Positions 49,876 through 52,527 of a stretch of DNA of 52,527 bases are shown one piece after another (the first letter of the stretch is position 1; every line of letters begins with the position of its first letter). This DNA comes from CAXXIC01 sp964534355 (GTDB lineage: Bacteria; Bacteroidota; Bacteroidia; Bacteroidales; UBA7332), in assembly GCA_964534355.1 (NCBI GenBank), contig CAZHNZ010000008.1:1-52527 (forward strand), given 5' to 3'. The notes beneath the pieces are model-generated. The model made no database searches and was not told where the DNA came from. It saw only the letters and a list, made by a program, of their open reading frames with translations. Position numbers and translations under genes: made by a program.

Positions 49876-52527
49876 ATGCGAAAAACATTAACCCTAATCT
49901 CTCTTCTATGTATTGTTCAACTTTTTTTTGCACAAAATGTGCCATCGAAAAAATATGCTGTTGTTGGTAAAGTAATTGACACGAAAGCCAAACTGCCCAT
50001 GATAGGTACAACTGTAAGAATCATGAAATCGGGCAAAGATAGCACATTTATTAACGGCAGTGTAACAGACAAAAACGGACTGTTCAACATTCGGAATATT
50101 CCGATTGGCGATTACATTGTTCGTTATACTTTTATGGGGTTTAAAACCGTAAACCAAAAAGTAAGCATTACGCTCCAAACCCCGGCTCAGTTTTATCTGG
50201 GAGAAATACCGATGTCTGAAAATGAACATATGCTTGGCGAAGTAAGTGTGGTAGGACATGTAACAGAAATGGTGGTAAAAGAAGATACCATAGAATACAA
50301 TCCGGCAGCTTTTAAGTTACAACAAGGATCGGCTGTAGAAGAGATGTTGAAACGCATGTCGGGAGTTGAGATAGATGCTGATGGTAAAATAACAATAGCT
50401 GGCAAAGAGGTAAAAAAGGTGTATGTTAATGGTAAACAGATGTTTGGTAAGGATCCCACCATTGCAACGAAGAATATTCCGGTGGATATAATTGAGCGAT
50501 TGCAGGTTATTGATAGCAAATCTGAGTTGGCCAAACTCACAGGTATAGATGACGGAGAAGAAGAAACCATCATCAATCTGACCGTAAAAAAAGGAATGAA
50601 TAAAGGTTGGATGATGAATGCAAAAGGAGGTTTAGGTAGAGAAGTTCAAAAGATTTCGGACGGAGAAAACCGCTATGAGGGAAATGCAATGATCAACCGC
50701 TTCTTTGAAGATACACAGCTAAGTGTAATTGCTAATGCAAACAATATAAATATAAAACCATCGCAAGACTGGGGCAGTAATAATGGTGCCCAAATGGGAA
50801 TGCGAGGCGGAAGAAGTGGCAGTGCAGGTAATGGAGTTACTGCATCTAACTTATACGGAGCTAACTTTGCCACGGCAATAACTGATTATTTTAAAATGGG
50901 CGGTAATGTGGTTTATAATAAATTTGATACAGATGCAAAAAGAAACAGTAACCAGAGTCCGGTTTTGGACAATGTACCCTATAACAGCAGCAGAAGTACA
51001 AGTTTCAATAAGAGCGATAACCTTACCTCAGATTTTAAATTTGAATTGCAGGCAGACTCTTTTATGACCTTTATCTTTCAGCCCAACTTCTCTTATAATA
51101 CCTCTTACAGCACCTCTGAGAGCGAAACCAATACATTCAGAGGCTTCAATAAAGACTCGGTAAATAGAAGTAAAAGCAACTCGTGGAACAAATCGAATGG
51201 GTTGGAATTTGGTGGAAGATTAGATTTTTCATACCGATTAAGTAAAAAAGGAAGACGATTAAGTTTTAGTTTGGAAGCAGGAAAAAATAATACGGATGGT
51301 AATGGAGACAATAATTCGGAAAGTTTTTATTATAGCACCAATACCAACAAGATAATCAAGCAAGACATTGATAATCTATCCGGTTCACGTAGTTTTCGCT
51401 TTTATGCGGCATATGTGGAGCCAATTGGCAAGAATAATTTTCTGCAACTCTCCTACTCCTACCGACCACGCTTCACAACATCAGACAAATATTCGTATGA
51501 CACCAAGGACCCCAATAACATTGTATTGGATACGACCTATAGTAAAAGTCTCGAAAACACATTTGTCAATCAACAAATTGGGTTTAGTTTCAGAGCGATG
51601 CGTGATAAATACCAGTATACAATTGGTGCTGATGTGCAGCCGTCATACACCTCAAGCAAACGCTTTACCGGACTAGACAGAAGTCTGAAACGTTCACAAG
51701 ACTTATCGGTAGTAAATATTTCACCGAATCTGAATTACACTCTACGATATACAAAAGAAAGAAGCTTACGAATTGATTATCGGGGAAGAACAGGTCAACC
51801 GTCAGTAACCCAGATGGATCCGACACCAGATGTTACTAATCCGTTAAAAATCAAAGTTGGTAATCCGGATTTATTACCTTCATACAGCAATAATCTGACA
51901 TTCAGATTTATGAATCAGGATAGAATTAGATCGAGAAGTTTGGTTGCTTCAGTACAGGGTAGTTACGTATTTAATGAAATAATCACCAAATCGAGTTATG
52001 ATTCGACCGGAGTAGAGACATCCAGTTACATCAACGAAAGTGGCAACTGGAATGTAAATGGTATGTTTATGTTTAATACGCCAATTGGAAAGTCAAAATT
52101 TCAGGTGAATACAAATTCAAATATCACGTATAGTAATAGAATAGGCTATAACAATGTGAATAAAGAAAGTATGCGAAATGTATCGAATCAATTATCTGTC
52201 AGAGAGAATCTGGGTCTGAGTTTCCGCAACACTTTTCTCTATACACAAGTACGTGGAAACTTTAGTTATTCCACCACAAAAAACACATTGGCCACACAAA
52301 AAGCGCAGGAAAACATGAACTATGGCGCCACGTTTATTGCGCAGTTTACATTCCCTTATAGCATTATTTTAGCCAGTGACATACGCTACACTGCCAGCAA
52401 GGGACTTTCTTCAGGATATAACAAGGAAGAGACGATGTGGAATGCTGAATTGAGCAAATTATTGTTTAAGAAAAGACAAGGCACACTTAGTATCCGGGTA
52501 AACGACATTTTGCAACAACAGATCAGC
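49876..52527 (+). CDS. TonB-dependent-receptor-like outer membrane beta-barrel protein (OMP_b-brl_3 type), 3' end outside the window
   Basis: 884 codons are open from ATG 49876 to the window edge, with no stop. The signal peptide MRKTLTLISLLCIVQLFFAQ is followed by a CarboxypepD_reg-like beta-sandwich (VVGKVIDTKAKLPMIGTTVR ... NIPIGDYIVRYTFMGFKTV). A plug-like domain comes next (VEEMLKRMSGVEIDADGKITIAGKEVKKVYVNGKQMF ... VIDSKSELAKLTGIDDG), then a long beta-barrel of alternating aromatic/polar strands rich in Asn, Ser and Tyr. This matches the outer-membrane beta-barrel family 3 of Bacteroidota. A canonical TonB box is not evident and no SusD-like partner is visible here, so the substrate is unknown. 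The 174 bases after uvrB hold no recognised promoter. Confidence 0.9.
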   Translation, partial: MRKTLTLISLLCIVQLFFAQNVPSKKYAVVGKVIDTKAKLPMIGTTVRIMKSGKDSTFINGSVTDKNGLFNIRNIPIGDYIVRYTFMGFKTVNQKVSITLQTPAQFYLGEIPMSENEHMLGEVSVVGHVTEMVVKEDTIEYNPAAFKLQQGSAVEEMLKRMSGVEIDADGKITIAGKEVKKVYVNGKQMFGKDPTIATKNIPVDIIERLQVIDSKSELAKLTGIDDGEEETIINLTVKKGMNKGWMMNAKGGLGREVQKISDGENRYEGNAMINRFFEDTQLSVIANANNINIKPSQDWGSNNGAQMGMRGGRSGSAGNGVTASNLYGANFATAITDYFKMGGNVVYNKFDTDAKRNSNQSPVLDNVPYNSSRSTSFNKSDNLTSDFKFELQADSFMTFIFQPNFSYNTSYSTSESETNTFRGFNKDSVNRSKSNSWNKSNGLEFGGRLDFSYRLSKKGRRLSFSLEAGKNNTDGNGDNNSESFYYSTNTNKIIKQDIDNLSGSRSFRFYAAYVEPIGKNNFLQLSYSYRPRFTTSDKYSYDTKDPNNIVLDTTYSKSLENTFVNQQIGFSFRAMRDKYQYTIGADVQPSYTSSKRFTGLDRSLKRSQDLSVVNISPNLNYTLRYTKERSLRIDYRGRTGQPSVTQMDPTPDVTNPLKIKVGNPDLLPSYSNNLTFRFMNQDRIRSRSLVASVQGSYVFNEIITKSSYDSTGVETSSYINESGNWNVNGMFMFNTPIGKSKFQVNTNSNITYSNRIGYNNVNKESMRNVSNQLSVRENLGLSFRNTFLYTQVRGNFSYSTTKNTLATQKAQENMNYGATFIAQFTFPYSIILASDIRYTASKGLSSGYNKEETMWNAELSKLLFKKRQGTLSIRVNDILQQQIS

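Overview
The window is chromosomal DNA from a member of the Bacteroidota, most likely order Bacteroidales. The evidence is: repeated TTTG/TTG-N19-20-TAnnTTTG promoter elements (the Bacteroidota -33/-7 type), almost no Shine-Dalgarno sequences, a secreted nuclease ending in a type IX secretion-like sorting domain, an OMP_b-brl_3-type outer-membrane protein, a short NuoG without the molybdopterin-like domain, and Bacteroidota-specific families (DUF6913-like and DUF2027-Smr). I cannot name the species.

Region 1 (1-14.2 kb) is a restriction-modification/defence island. It opens with the broken remnant of an HU-like gene. Next comes a type I R-M operon: hsdM, a REP-associated tyrosine transposase (RAYT) gene, hsdS, an unrecognised acidic repeat protein, a translationally coupled pair of DUF262 proteins, and hsdR. 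A separate DUF262-DUF1524 (GmrSD-type) gene follows. The striking feature is a family of perfect or near-perfect palindromes centred on GCATGC that lie inside the coding sequences of hsdM, the RAYT gene, hsdS and hsdR, each read through in frame. A GC-rich structured intergenic element closes the island.

Region 2 (14.3-27.3 kb) is a full 14-gene nuoA-N operon for respiratory complex I, including the NADH-oxidising NuoEFG module. It has a -7 promoter box directly upstream and a terminator hairpin after nuoN.

Region 3 (27.3-34.9 kb) holds corA (minus strand), aspS, a long imperfect inverted repeat, a Nif3-family gene, a coiled-coil zinc-ribbon gene, a lone HsdR-N-terminal-like nuclease domain gene (minus strand), AMP nucleosidase and holA.

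Region 4 (34.9-36.4 kb) is about 0.9 kb of AT-rich non-coding DNA with at least eight ACAnnTGT sites, ending in a consensus promoter and a small XRE-type regulator gene.

Region 5 (36.4-52.5 kb) is housekeeping: pyrK-pyrD, a secreted endonuclease I, trmD (minus strand), ligA overlapping a DUF6913-like gene overlapping dapA, a PatB/MalY-type aminotransferase, a MetY-type sulfhydrylase and a Smr-domain protein (both minus strand), uvrB, and the first 884 codons of an outer-membrane beta-barrel protein that runs off the window.

No tRNA, rRNA, CRISPR array or complete insertion sequence was seen.
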